From Luteibacter sp. (lineage in GTDB: Bacteria > Pseudomonadota > Gammaproteobacteria > Xanthomonadales > Rhodanobacteraceae): a stretch of DNA of 64,000 nt. The notes beneath the pieces were generated by a model. That model saw only the letters and a list, made by a program, of their open reading frames with translations, was not told where the DNA came from and searched no databases. Shown piece by piece: positions 8,300-18,034 of the stretch (positions are counted from its first letter, which is position 1; each line of letters starts with the position of its first letter). The translations under genes and the position numbers were made by a program. The DNA lies in contig NZ_WNDO01000011.1 of NCBI RefSeq assembly GCF_009912395.1, positions 1 through 64,000 of the forward strand, in the 5' to 3' direction.

Positions 8300-11008
8300 T
8301 CAATGCTTCGTTCCCTGGGTGACTCCCGCGGCCACCTGCTCCACGGGCGTATTCCAACCGGATACCTCGACCACCGTACCGGCCGTGTCCTGCGCCGGGT
8401 AGCGCGCCGTGAGCACGACGGATTCGCCGGGCCAGAGCGTGACGTCATTGTCAGTCCACCTCACGGGCAGCGCAAGCTCGCCCTGCGCGCCGCGCCGTAT
8501 CGTCAGATGCTCCTGCACGGCGGCCGACGGCGACGAGGAAGGCACGGAAAGCGTCACGGTGGTGACCTCCTCGCTCCCCTCGCGCACGGTCGAGGCTCGG
8601 ACCTCACGGATCGCCTTGGGCAAGGACGCCAGGGCGGTGAAGTCGCCATACTCCGTGACCGGCGTGAGATACCAGTTCGACTTCGCCCAATCGAGCGTGT
8701 CCGCTCGCGTGGATAGCCAGTAGACGTTGCGCCTCAGGGGTTTTCCGTCCTTCTCGGCCAGCTCCAGTTCGATGAAGTAGACCGTGGACAATCCCGTAAC
8801 CGACGGCAAGTCGAGCACCGACTGTGCACGGTTGCCCGGCAGTTCGATGTCCTGCACGTGTTTCTGGAAGCGCACACTGCCGTCGAGGTTGCGGACCTTC
8901 ACCGAGGCCTGCAATCCATGACGCTCATCCAGCGTGTGGTTCACCACCACGATGGAGCGCGAATCGTACGAGTACTGGACATGCACCGGCTCGTTGGCCT
9001 TCTTCGCACCGTAGTACGCACCGGCTGGATTCATGTAGTAGTCGTACAGATGCCAGTGCAGGGACGGCCATGCACTGTTGAGCATCCAGTAGATGACGCC
9101 CGTGGCCGGGTTGTCGGCGCCCATGCGAGCGTTGAAGGCCTCGAACTGCGCGCGCACGTTGTCGTAGTTGTCGAGCTGCGCCTTGGCCACGTAGTCGGCC
9201 AGGTCATGCGGCGCGCCATAGCGTTTTGCCAGTGCGATATCAAATGGCGTGAGCACGGCGAAGGTCGACCAGTCAGCCGACGCGTGGTATTGCCGGGCCT
9301 CCGGATACTTCCACAGGGCTTCCTGTTCCTGCACCGACAACATGCGCTGCAAGTCCTCCAGGCGCGGGATGACCGCACCTGCGCTCACCTCCGAATCGAA
9401 GCCGAAGGCCGCACCCAGCTTGTCCGCGTACCAGTACGACGGCGGTATCCAATCGTAGGGGCCCGCCATCTTCATGCCGGACGGACCGGCTTCCGCCGTC
9501 GCCTCGGCCACGGCCGCGGAAATGACCGGCAACGTCCAGCCTTCCTCGCGCAGCGTATCCGTATACATCTTCGACAGGGCCGGCGGAGGGGCATGGTCGC
9601 TGCCGATGTAGAAGCCGATCACTGACGGATGGTTGCGCAGCAGCCGAGCCTCGCTGGCCATTGAGGCCTTGGCGACGCGCATGTCGGCATCGTTCCACGG
9701 CTCGCCACCGGTCTTCGCGGCAGCCTCCCACTTGTCGCAACACTCCCAGCCGGCCAGCACGAGGATGCCGTTGCGATCGGCCAGATCGTAGAACCGGTCG
9801 TTCTCCAGCTTGCCCTCGCTGCGAATCGTATTGATGCCGAGGTTCACCACGTAGCTAAACTCGGCGTCCATGCGCGCGGGATCGTCGCGCAGGAACATGT
9901 CGGGTGCCCAGCCGCCACCGCGTATCAGCAGGGGCTGACCGTTGATGGTGAACTGGCGATAGCCCTGGCGCGTCAACGTCGATTCAACGCGGCGCACGCC
10001 AAAACTCGTCGTCACCCGATCCGACAATGCATTGTCGACCGTCGCGGTCACCGCCATCTGGTAGAGCGGGTGCTCGCCCATGCCGATGGGCCACCACACC
10101 TTGGGATGGTCCAGCGTCACGGCCGGCGCCGATCCGGAAGCCAGCGACACCCGTTTCACCTCGCGAGGCGCGAGATGGACCGTCTGTTGCACCGGCTTGT
10201 CAGCCGCCGTGCCGGAGACGGTGACGTCATGGGCCACCGTGTCCAGGTTCTTCGCCGTCACGCTCACGGCCAGCGTCACCTGCGTAAGATCCGTTGATAG
10301 CGTGGACGCCACATGCGGTGCGCTCAACGCCACGGGCCCCGTCTGCACAATGTCCACCCCGCGCCACGGCCCCATATTGTTGTCCGGCGGCGTGGGATTC
10401 CAGTCTACCCAGCCAATGGACAGGCTCATCCGCGGATCGCCGGGATACACCTTCAAGGCCACGGCGTTGGAACCCGCGCGCACCCATCGCGTCACGTCGA
10501 TATCGTGCTCGGGATAGGCTCCTGAGAGATCTGCGCGATCGGCGACCTTCTGCCCGTTCACCCACGCGTCCGCACCAGAGATGATGCCGTGGGTGCGCAA
10601 AAGAATGTGGCGTTTTCCGGCCACCTTCGGCAGCTCGAAGCCCGCCCGGTACCACCATGGCGTCACGAACAGGTTGCCGCTGGCATCGGGCACCTGCACG
10701 GCGCGGAGGTTGTCGCTGTGGAACACGTCGGTCTTGAAGACCTCGTTCTCCAGCAACCCGGCCATGACCGTGGCACGACCGGATACCGGATACCACTCCT
10801 TGGCCGTGAATCCACTGGCGGAAATCACCGCCCCACCCTGCTGGGCTTTCGCGTCGTCCTGGATCTGCCACTGCCCGATGGGGCTGACGACGCCCATCTC
10901 AGCGGCGAGGCGCGTATCGGCATACGTGGTACCTGCCACAGCCGCCGAGCCCGGAACCAGGCTCATCACGATGGCGGCGACAAAGGCCGTGCGTACTGCG
11001 TTCGGCAT
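8300..11008 (-). CDS. GH2 exo-beta-D-glucosaminidase-like enzyme, secreted
   Basis: This 902-residue glycoside hydrolase family 2 protein has a signal peptide (residues 1-26, ending near AVAGTTYA), a jelly-roll sugar-binding domain, an immunoglobulin-like domain, a TIM barrel and C-terminal beta domains. Most GH2 enzymes have an Asn-Glu acid/base pair. Here the position reads IGSDHAPPP with D471, and the nucleophile site reads FGFDSEVSAG with E540. This matches the exo-chitosanase subfamily defined by CsxA, whose published residues are D469 and E541. The likely reaction is removal of glucosamine from the non-reducing end of chitosan oligosaccharides. The ATG at 11008 is preferred because it places the signal peptide at the N-terminus. 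Beta-mannosidase activity is a less likely alternative. Confidence 0.87.
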   Translation of the reverse strand: MPNAVRTAFVAAIVMSLVPGSAAVAGTTYADTRLAAEMGVVSPIGQWQIQDDAKAQQGGAVISASGFTAKEWYPVSGRATVMAGLLENEVFKTDVFHSDNLRAVQVPDASGNLFVTPWWYRAGFELPKVAGKRHILLRTHGIISGADAWVNGQKVADRADLSGAYPEHDIDVTRWVRAGSNAVALKVYPGDPRMSLSIGWVDWNPTPPDNNMGPWRGVDIVQTGPVALSAPHVASTLSTDLTQVTLAVSVTAKNLDTVAHDVTVSGTAADKPVQQTVHLAPREVKRVSLASGSAPAVTLDHPKVWWPIGMGEHPLYQMAVTATVDNALSDRVTTSFGVRRVESTLTRQGYRQFTINGQPLLIRGGGWAPDMFLRDDPARMDAEFSYVVNLGINTIRSEGKLENDRFYDLADRNGILVLAGWECCDKWEAAAKTGGEPWNDADMRVAKASMASEARLLRNHPSVIGFYIGSDHAPPPALSKMYTDTLREEGWTLPVISAAVAEATAEAGPSGMKMAGPYDWIPPSYWYADKLGAAFGFDSEVSAGAVIPRLEDLQRMLSVQEQEALWKYPEARQYHASADWSTFAVLTPFDIALAKRYGAPHDLADYVAKAQLDNYDNVRAQFEAFNARMGADNPATGVIYWMLNSAWPSLHWHLYDYYMNPAGAYYGAKKANEPVHVQYSYDSRSIVVVNHTLDERHGLQASVKVRNLDGSVRFQKHVQDIELPGNRAQSVLDLPSVTGLSTVYFIELELAEKDGKPLRRNVYWLSTRADTLDWAKSNWYLTPVTEYGDFTALASLPKAIREVRASTVREGSEEVTTVTLSVPSSSPSAAVQEHLTIRRGAQGELALPVRWTDNDVTLWPGESVVLTARYPAQDTAGTVVEVSGWNTPVEQVAAGVTQGTKH

Positions 11009-11012
11009 GGCG

Positions 11013-12374
11013 TCAATGCTCCCTGGCGGCCGTTGGCTGGATCTCGATCGGTGCGAAAGGCCACGCACCGTTCACGCGCGCCCACAAGGCGAAGACGACC
11101 AGGCCAGCGACGATCCACGCGCCCGACAACATCAGCGACAGCGCCGAGGCGGACACATAGACATACACCCAGCCCACGAGTGCGATGATGCAAGGCACCG
11201 GATAAAGCCACTGCCGGTACGGCCGATGAAGCCCGGGCTCGCGTCGTCGAAGCACGATAAGGGCCGCTACCTGGGCAATGGATTGCACCAGGATGATCGC
11301 GGTCAACAGCATGTTGATGACTTCGGTCAGGTCGAAGAAGGTGCCGATGGCCGTGATGGCGCCCATGGTCAGCAGGGCCACATGGGGAAAACCGTCCTTC
11401 GCATGGAGCTTACCGAACGTCGAAAGGAACACCTTGTCCCGCGCCGCCTCGAACGGCACCCGCGAACCGCCGAGCAGGCCGGTGAACACCGAGGCCAAGG
11501 CCGTGATGATGATCAGGGCCGTCATCACCGCCGCAGCGGCGTGGCCCCAGCTTCGCTCCACCACCAGCGACGCGACGGACTTGGAGGTCGCGATCTCCCG
11601 CCATGGCGCCACGCCCAGCACGCTGATGTTGAGAAGGAGATAGACCACCATCATCGCCGTGATCGAGATGATGATGGTGCGTGGCATGGTGCGACCGGGA
11701 TCGCGCAGTTCGTCGCCAATGTACGCCGTGGTGTTGTAGCCCAAGTAGTCGTAGACGCCGATAATGAGGCCGCCACCGAGACCAACGAAGAAGCGCGGAC
11801 CGAACGCATCCGGCGGAAAGTCGAAAGCCAGCCCGGCATCGAAATGCGAGAACCCGGCGGCCGCCACGCCGATGATCGAGACGAGCATGATCACCCACAG
11901 CGCGATGGTGATGACGCGTACCGATTCGATGCGTCGATACAGCAGCCAGGTCACCAGCGCCGTCGCGGCCACGCCGACGAGATGCGACGTCCACCAGCCC
12001 ATGCCCGGGAAGAAGAATTGCAGGTACTCCACCATGCCGATGATGCCCGTGGACATCAACAAGGGGATGGCGAGCAGCATCGTCCAGATGAAGAGGAACG
12101 GCATGAGCTTGCCGGACCGTTCCTGGAAAGCCCTGCGAAGGTACACATAGGTCCCCCCGGAACCCGGCATCGCCGCGCCCAGCTCCGCCCAGACCAGTCC
12201 ATCCGCCATCGCCAACAAGGCGCCGACGACCCACCCGACGATGGCCTGCGGACCGCCCATGGTTGCGACCATGAGCGGGATGGTGATGAACGGGCCGATG
12301 CCGCACATCTGCGTCATGTTGATGGCGGTGCCCGAGAAGACGCCGATCGATCGGTGAAAACTACGCTCGCTCAT
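11013..12374 (-). CDS. APC-superfamily permease
   Basis: This 453-residue inner-membrane transporter has about twelve hydrophobic helices. The first helix carries the APC signature (GTAINMTQMCGIGPFITIPL), followed by an AELGAAMPGSGGTYVY region typical of amino acid/polyamine antiporters. The ATG at 12374 starts a normal cytoplasmic N-terminus. It lies 8 bases after the receptor gene and 4 bases before the GH2 gene. In this operon its position is that of the inner-membrane importer for the released product, a job usually done by MFS or PTS proteins for amino sugars. Transport of an amino sugar is therefore a context-based guess; amino acid transport is the family default. Confidence 0.9.
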   Translation of the reverse strand: MSERSFHRSIGVFSGTAINMTQMCGIGPFITIPLMVATMGGPQAIVGWVVGALLAMADGLVWAELGAAMPGSGGTYVYLRRAFQERSGKLMPFLFIWTMLLAIPLLMSTGIIGMVEYLQFFFPGMGWWTSHLVGVAATALVTWLLYRRIESVRVITIALWVIMLVSIIGVAAAGFSHFDAGLAFDFPPDAFGPRFFVGLGGGLIIGVYDYLGYNTTAYIGDELRDPGRTMPRTIIISITAMMVVYLLLNISVLGVAPWREIATSKSVASLVVERSWGHAAAAVMTALIIITALASVFTGLLGGSRVPFEAARDKVFLSTFGKLHAKDGFPHVALLTMGAITAIGTFFDLTEVINMLLTAIILVQSIAQVAALIVLRRREPGLHRPYRQWLYPVPCIIALVGWVYVYVSASALSLMLSGAWIVAGLVVFALWARVNGAWPFAPIEIQPTAAREH

Positions 12375-12382
12375 GGGTCCCC

Positions 12383-15300
12383 CTACCACTGGCCACGGAT
12401 GCCGAACATGAACATGCGTTCGGAGAACGTCGAGTGCCCGGGCTGGTTCGACCACGTCAGGTAGTAACGCTGGTACTCGTTGGTCAGGTTCGTACCGTTG
12501 AGGAACACTTCCATCTGCTTGGCGAATTTATAGGAGACGGATGCGTCGATGTACGCCTGCGGAGCCTCGTACAGCTCAAGCCCGGTGATGCCGCCCACGC
12601 TGTCGGACACGGCGCGCCGCGAACGATAGTTGTAGGCCACACGCGCCTGAAAGCGGTCGTCCTGGTACCACAGGATGAAGTTTCCGGACTTCGTGGAGTT
12701 GTCCTGGAACGGGATCTTCTTGCCGGCCAGGTCACGCTCGCCGGAGTTGCTGGGCGCGTACGTAGCGTTCACTTCCATGCCCGTCTTGGAGAGGATGCCC
12801 GGCAGGAAGGTGAATCCCTGGCGATAGTCCAGCTCCGCACCCTTGATGCTGTTGCCCGTGCCCTGCACGGGCTGGGTAATGACGATGCAATGGTTGCGCA
12901 CCACGCCATCTTCGTCGGGTAACGTACAGTTGGTGACGCTGCCGTTCTTGATGAAGCTGTCCACGTTGATGCGGAACAGCGACAGGCTGACCATGCTGGT
13001 GGGATTGATGTAGTACTCCGCCGAAGCCCCGAAGTTGGTGGAACGCCAGGGATTGAGGTTGGGATTGCCGGTGGAGGTGCCGTTGGAGACGCGGAACAAG
13101 GGGCCATCGGGCGTTTCGGACAAGGAATAGTTCAGCGTCAGGCCACCCGCCCAGGTACTCAGGTTGAGCGGCATCATGTTCTTGGAATAGGCGAAACGGA
13201 ACTTCAGGCTGTCGGTCGCGTCCAGGGCGAAGTTCAGCGAAGGCAGGATGTCGCGATACGAACGCCGGGTGATCTCCGTGCCCACGTCCTCCGGCTCGTC
13301 GCCATAGGAACCCGGGGCACCGCTCAGGTGTTGCGTCACATCGAGCTTGCTATGGATCAGCCGCACACCCACATTGCCGCTGTAGGTCATGTCGCCAATC
13401 GTGCCGTTGAAGTCACCCTGCAGATAACCGGATAGCTCCTTGAGCCGCACGCCCCAGGTCGTACCCGGTTCGCCTACCCGCACAGTATTGGGATACAGCG
13501 ACTTCCAGAAGGCCTCGGGGTTCTTCATGGCATCGGGGTCGAGTGCCCAGAAATTGATGCCTGAGCCGAGCAGGTTGTTGTAGGCCTTGAAGTTATTGGC
13601 GAGCGGCGCGGCCGTATTCGGCATGGAGATAGCCGATTGCGGGCCGGCACGGAAGTACCCCAGGTCGTTGCCGGCCGTACACGATCCGCTGTTAAGCACC
13701 ACGTCGGCGCCCACATAGCGCACCAGGCAACCGTTCGGATCGCTCGCGCCCATGCCGCCGTACACCGGTGTCTCGAAGGTCCATCCCTTGTTGCTCGCAT
13801 CGCGGATGCTGTTACGCACGCCGAATTCGAGCTTGAAGCCGTCGTTGAAGTCGAACTTTCCGTCGAAACGCAAGGCGTTGAGGGCCACCTTGCGATCGTA
13901 GTTACCCGACGATTCCAGCGTCTTCATCGTCCATGCGGCGGGATTGGAGAATGCCGCCGCGAGTTCGGCCGGCGTGCCGATCTTCAGATAGCGGCCGCGG
14001 AAGTCCGCCACGATGGGCACGGTGTTCTGCGGAATACCGGTGGGATTGAACACACGGTTTCCGCCCAGTTCGGCGGGGTACACCATCGTCCCGGGAGGTA
14101 CCGCGTCATCAGGAACGCCATCCTTGAGCACGTTGGGCCAAAGCGCTCCGTTCGAATCGGAAATGTTGACATCGGTTTCCTGGAGCGACTGCGATGCCGT
14201 GTCGTGGATACCACGCAGCGTCGCGGTGAAGGGGCCGCCGTCGTCATAGTCCAGCTGCAGGTTCAGGTTCTTCGCCACGGAGAACTTGCGGATCATCTGC
14301 GAGTACGATTCCACGTCGCCCGGCCACTTCTGGTACACCTGGGTCGTGTAGATGTTCGACCCTTCCCAGCCGGGCTGCGGCGTGCCGTACGCGCCGAGCG
14401 CTGGGCGGCCGGTATCCTGCGACTGCAACGGCACATAGGTCGCGCCCTGCCAGTTGGTCGAGTTGAACTGGATGCCGACGTTCCGGTCGAACTCGTGCTG
14501 CTGCGAGTAGAAGTAGTCGCTGGTCAGGCTGAAGCCGTTGCCGATGTCGAACTGGAAGGACGCATTGCCCGACTTGCGCTTGCGCTGGGTGATGATCTGG
14601 TTGATGCCGAAGTCCTGACTTCCAAGGAAAACACCGTTCGACTTGCCGTCGCCGTTCACGTCCACGCTGCCGTCGGCGTTCTGCACGATCTTCGACGGGA
14701 TGGGCGCGCCGTTCCACGGCGAGAGGAAGCCGTTGTAGCCACCGGAACTCACGGCGTTCTCGCCATTGAGCACCGCGCCGTACTGGTCCAGGCCCTCGGT
14801 GGAATTCATGCGCCGGGTATCGGAATAGTCACCCGAGATCAGGAAACCCCACCGCCCTTTGTCGTTATAGGAGATCAAGCCATTGGCCTCGGGCCCCGTA
14901 TGCTTCGTGGTCGATCCGCGCTCGCCGTTGGCCGAGTAGCTATAGGTGAAACCGGAAGGCAGGTCCCACGGACGGTAGGTATGCAGGTCGATGGCGCCGC
15001 TGATGCCCGCATCGGTTTCACTCGCGGTGGCCGATTTCACCACGTCCGCGCCGTGGAACAGCGTCGACGGCAGCATGCTGAAGTCGGGTTGCTGGGAGTC
15101 GATCTGGTCGGCGGTGATGAACATCTCGCCGTTGAGCATCGTGCCCACTTGGGGCAGGCCACGAACGTCCACCGAGGTGCCCACGCCCGCATCGCGATTG
15201 ATCTGCACGCCGGTGATGCGCTGAAGCGAATCGGTGATCGTCGTGTCGGGCAGCGCACCGATGTTCTCGGCCGTAATGCTGTCCTGTATGCGGTCGGCAT

Positions 15301-15553
15301 CGCGTTTTACGTCGATGGCCTTCATCTGCGACGCGCGCACACCGGTGACGGTAACCCCGGACAGGTCCACCGCCTTTTTGGCGCCGTCCTGTCCATCCTT
15401 GCCATCGTCCTTCTTCGTCGCGGCTGGCGGCGGATTGGGTGTGTCTTGCGGTACGTCGAAAAGAATCGAAGCACCCGCCCTCGGCGACGCGATGGCCAGT
15501 AGTGTCATCGCGATGGCGAACGACAAGGGATGCTTACAAAGTGGTGTGGACAT
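12383..15553 (-). CDS. TonB-dependent outer-membrane receptor for oligosaccharides
   Basis: The product has 1056 residues. After a signal peptide (about 1-33, ending near RAGAS) comes a charged linker, then VDLSGVTVTGVRAS marking the start of the plug domain, and a 22-strand barrel ending in an aromatic residue (RGQW). The type matches the large proteobacterial receptors (TIGR01782-like) that import carbohydrates and are common in Xanthomonadales. TonB and proton motive force drive uptake of the oligosaccharide. The ATG at 15553 is favoured because it begins the signal peptide and has GAGG upstream. It precedes the permease and the GH2 enzyme closely, so the imported sugar is probably the GH2/GH20 substrate. 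Confidence 0.93.
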   Translation of the reverse strand: MSTPLCKHPLSFAIAMTLLAIASPRAGASILFDVPQDTPNPPPAATKKDDGKDGQDGAKKAVDLSGVTVTGVRASQMKAIDVKRDADRIQDSITAENIGALPDTTITDSLQRITGVQINRDAGVGTSVDVRGLPQVGTMLNGEMFITADQIDSQQPDFSMLPSTLFHGADVVKSATASETDAGISGAIDLHTYRPWDLPSGFTYSYSANGERGSTTKHTGPEANGLISYNDKGRWGFLISGDYSDTRRMNSTEGLDQYGAVLNGENAVSSGGYNGFLSPWNGAPIPSKIVQNADGSVDVNGDGKSNGVFLGSQDFGINQIITQRKRKSGNASFQFDIGNGFSLTSDYFYSQQHEFDRNVGIQFNSTNWQGATYVPLQSQDTGRPALGAYGTPQPGWEGSNIYTTQVYQKWPGDVESYSQMIRKFSVAKNLNLQLDYDDGGPFTATLRGIHDTASQSLQETDVNISDSNGALWPNVLKDGVPDDAVPPGTMVYPAELGGNRVFNPTGIPQNTVPIVADFRGRYLKIGTPAELAAAFSNPAAWTMKTLESSGNYDRKVALNALRFDGKFDFNDGFKLEFGVRNSIRDASNKGWTFETPVYGGMGASDPNGCLVRYVGADVVLNSGSCTAGNDLGYFRAGPQSAISMPNTAAPLANNFKAYNNLLGSGINFWALDPDAMKNPEAFWKSLYPNTVRVGEPGTTWGVRLKELSGYLQGDFNGTIGDMTYSGNVGVRLIHSKLDVTQHLSGAPGSYGDEPEDVGTEITRRSYRDILPSLNFALDATDSLKFRFAYSKNMMPLNLSTWAGGLTLNYSLSETPDGPLFRVSNGTSTGNPNLNPWRSTNFGASAEYYINPTSMVSLSLFRINVDSFIKNGSVTNCTLPDEDGVVRNHCIVITQPVQGTGNSIKGAELDYRQGFTFLPGILSKTGMEVNATYAPSNSGERDLAGKKIPFQDNSTKSGNFILWYQDDRFQARVAYNYRSRRAVSDSVGGITGLELYEAPQAYIDASVSYKFAKQMEVFLNGTNLTNEYQRYYLTWSNQPGHSTFSERMFMFGIRGQW

Positions 15554-15682
15554 GGGCCGTAACCTCGTGACTGTTGCCTGTCGGGAACGCGTAATGCCCG
15601 GACGCGCCCGAAGGAGCACGCCGTCGTGGTGCCGATGCTGGTTTTCCCCAAACCACGGCGCGCCCCCGCGCACCGCGTTTCT

Positions 15683-18034
15683 TCACTTCGAGAACGACAT
15701 CTTTCCCAGCGCCCACTGCCCCTGCCGCGGGTCGCCCGTCGCAAACACACACAAGGCATGCACATCGCCTGGAACGGGCGCGGATAGCTTCGCCTCCAGG
15801 TGCACTTGCCCGACCGATGGCGTGGCGTGGCCCAGCGGCAAGGTGGCCAGCCGTGGACCGTCGCACGCATTCGCATGGATCTCGATGGCGTCTTTCCCAT
15901 CGTGGCCGCCACGCACTACGGCGCCGCGCGCTTCGTCGCCATAGCGCCACGGAAGCTTTTCAGCCGTGACGGAGACGTGCGTGGCGCCCGTGACGTTCGC
16001 CGTGCGCCACATCCAGCAGGCGTTGCCGATCTCCACGGCGTACACCGGGCTGGGCCCGTGCGTCGGCCTGGCACCCTGTAATCGGGATGGCGGTTCGCCC
16101 GAGCAACTATCCAGCGCGGTACCGTCACGGCGCCAAGGCGTCTCGTCGTCGAGCCGTATCGAGCGGGCCGCGGCCAGCACATTGCCATCCGGCGCGAACG
16201 TCGCCGCGCGCAAGGTGGTGCCGGCCGGCAGCGCGAGTGGCTGCGCATACGTTGCCGAGGCCGTGGCGGGTTCCGCGCCATCGATGGTGTAACGGATGAC
16301 GCCGGCATGGACCTGGTTGTCGATCACGACACGAAGCCGGCCATCGGTTGCGTGCGATATCTCGAACGTCGGCGCGAATGCGCTATCCGCCGCGCCGATC
16401 CCCAGGGCGCGATACCGCGCCACTTCAGCAGGAAGCCGCGCCAGGAATCCGTTCCAGTCATGGGCCTCGGATGGCGACCAGCCCCGCTCCGCCAGCGCGG
16501 CGATGCGCGGGAACGTGGCGTGCTGGGTATGGGCGAACGTCAGCATCTGCTCGGCCCAGAGGCCAGCCTGCACGCCGATGATGTGTTTGGCTTCCTCGGC
16601 GCTCGTGCCCGGGGGCACCAGCTGCGAGTCATAGGCCTGGCGAAGCGTCACTTCGGGTGGCGGGCCGGCCCATTCGTCCGGATGACCGGATTGCAGGTGA
16701 TCGAAATACAGCGTTTCCTGGGGCGTCATGACCACGTCGTGCCCTTGGCGCAAGGCGGCGAGCGCCACGCGCTCGTCGTGATCGCCATGCCAGGACATCA
16801 CCACCTGCTCGCGAGGCAGCGCGACGCCGGCCGCCACTTCGTCGTCCCAGCCTACCGGCGTACGACCATGGGCCACGAGATACGCGGCGACCTGCTGCAT
16901 GAACCAGGCTTGCAGCTCGTCCATGTTGGCGAGCTTCAGCGCCTTCATCTGCGCGTTGACCTCGGCCGAGGCGTTCCACTGCTGCTTGTCCGCCTCGTCG
17001 CCGCCAATGGATACGTAGCGCGACGGGAACAGCCGCATCACCTCGTCCATCACGTCGTCGACGAACCGCAGCGTCTTTGCGTTCGGATTCAGCAACCAGG
17101 GACTGACGCCCCAATCGGTCCACACGGGAGGACGCTTGCCGGTCACGCCAAGCCACGGATAGGCGGCGATGGCGGCCTGCGAGTGCCCGGGAAGATCGAT
17201 CTCCGGCACGACCTCGACATAGCGCTCGGCCGCATAGCGCACGATGTCTGTGATCTCGGCCGCCGTATAGACCTTGCAATACGGCTTCGATCGCCCGCCC
17301 GACACCTCGCTATCGTTACCGACGGCTTCGCGGCACGCCCCTGCCGTGGACAGCTCGGGATACTTCGGGACCGGCAGGCGCCAGCCCTGGTCGTCGGTGA
17401 TATGCCACACGAGCACGTTCAGCTTGTCGAGCGACATGGCGTCGATCAGGCGCTTGATGTCGGCGGCATCCTGATAGTGCCGGCTGGAGTCGAGCAACAA
17501 GGCACGCCAGGCGAAACGGGGATGATCCTGGATCGTCCCGTAGGGCACATGTGCCACGGCGCCACGCGTCCAGCCCGGCGGGGTCAGCAACTGCCATACC
17601 GTCACGCTTCCGTAGAAGGCGCCGCGTGTCGTGCGGGCCGTGACGACGATGCCGTGCTGGCCTACGTCGATCGCGTAACCTTCGTCGCCCGTGACATTCG
17701 CATCGGGACGTACATCGAACGTCACCGCCGCAGGAGCACCCGCGCTCGTCGTCTTGCGCATCGCCAGCCCGCGCACACTGGCGACACGACGCGTGAAGTT
17801 ATCCACGACGGTTGCCAGGGCGGCGTCATCCGTTCCGCGCACGGAGATTCCCGCACCGTCGCCGATGTCGAATACGCCGGCATTCGCCGGTTTGGCGACC
17901 GCAGGCGCGGGTACCAGGGACCACGACGGCGTAGGTACGGCAGTGGCGAATGCATGGGTCGCCGGTACGGCGATGGCCACTGCCAGGCACGCCAGGACAA
18001 GGCGGCGACATGTCGTCGACACGCGCGGGCTCAT
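15683..18034 (-). CDS. GH20 beta-N-acetylhexosaminidase, secreted
   Basis: This 783-residue enzyme removes terminal GlcNAc (or GalNAc) from oligosaccharides. The signal peptide spans about 1-30. A GH20b-like domain is followed by the catalytic barrel: WHITDDQGWRLP (210-221) and the paired catalytic residues D346-E347 in VSIGGDEAD, where the substrate's acetamido group helps the reaction. C-terminal beta-sandwich domains follow (from about 560), the last perhaps carbohydrate-binding. It overlaps the upstream glucokinase gene by four bases. A 129-base gap to the receptor gene could hold a secondary promoter. Together with the GH2 enzyme it would degrade mixed acetylated and deacetylated chito-oligosaccharides. 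Confidence 0.95.
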   Translation of the reverse strand: MSPRVSTTCRRLVLACLAVAIAVPATHAFATAVPTPSWSLVPAPAVAKPANAGVFDIGDGAGISVRGTDDAALATVVDNFTRRVASVRGLAMRKTTSAGAPAAVTFDVRPDANVTGDEGYAIDVGQHGIVVTARTTRGAFYGSVTVWQLLTPPGWTRGAVAHVPYGTIQDHPRFAWRALLLDSSRHYQDAADIKRLIDAMSLDKLNVLVWHITDDQGWRLPVPKYPELSTAGACREAVGNDSEVSGGRSKPYCKVYTAAEITDIVRYAAERYVEVVPEIDLPGHSQAAIAAYPWLGVTGKRPPVWTDWGVSPWLLNPNAKTLRFVDDVMDEVMRLFPSRYVSIGGDEADKQQWNASAEVNAQMKALKLANMDELQAWFMQQVAAYLVAHGRTPVGWDDEVAAGVALPREQVVMSWHGDHDERVALAALRQGHDVVMTPQETLYFDHLQSGHPDEWAGPPPEVTLRQAYDSQLVPPGTSAEEAKHIIGVQAGLWAEQMLTFAHTQHATFPRIAALAERGWSPSEAHDWNGFLARLPAEVARYRALGIGAADSAFAPTFEISHATDGRLRVVIDNQVHAGVIRYTIDGAEPATASATYAQPLALPAGTTLRAATFAPDGNVLAAARSIRLDDETPWRRDGTALDSCSGEPPSRLQGARPTHGPSPVYAVEIGNACWMWRTANVTGATHVSVTAEKLPWRYGDEARGAVVRGGHDGKDAIEIHANACDGPRLATLPLGHATPSVGQVHLEAKLSAPVPGDVHALCVFATGDPRQGQWALGKMSFSK

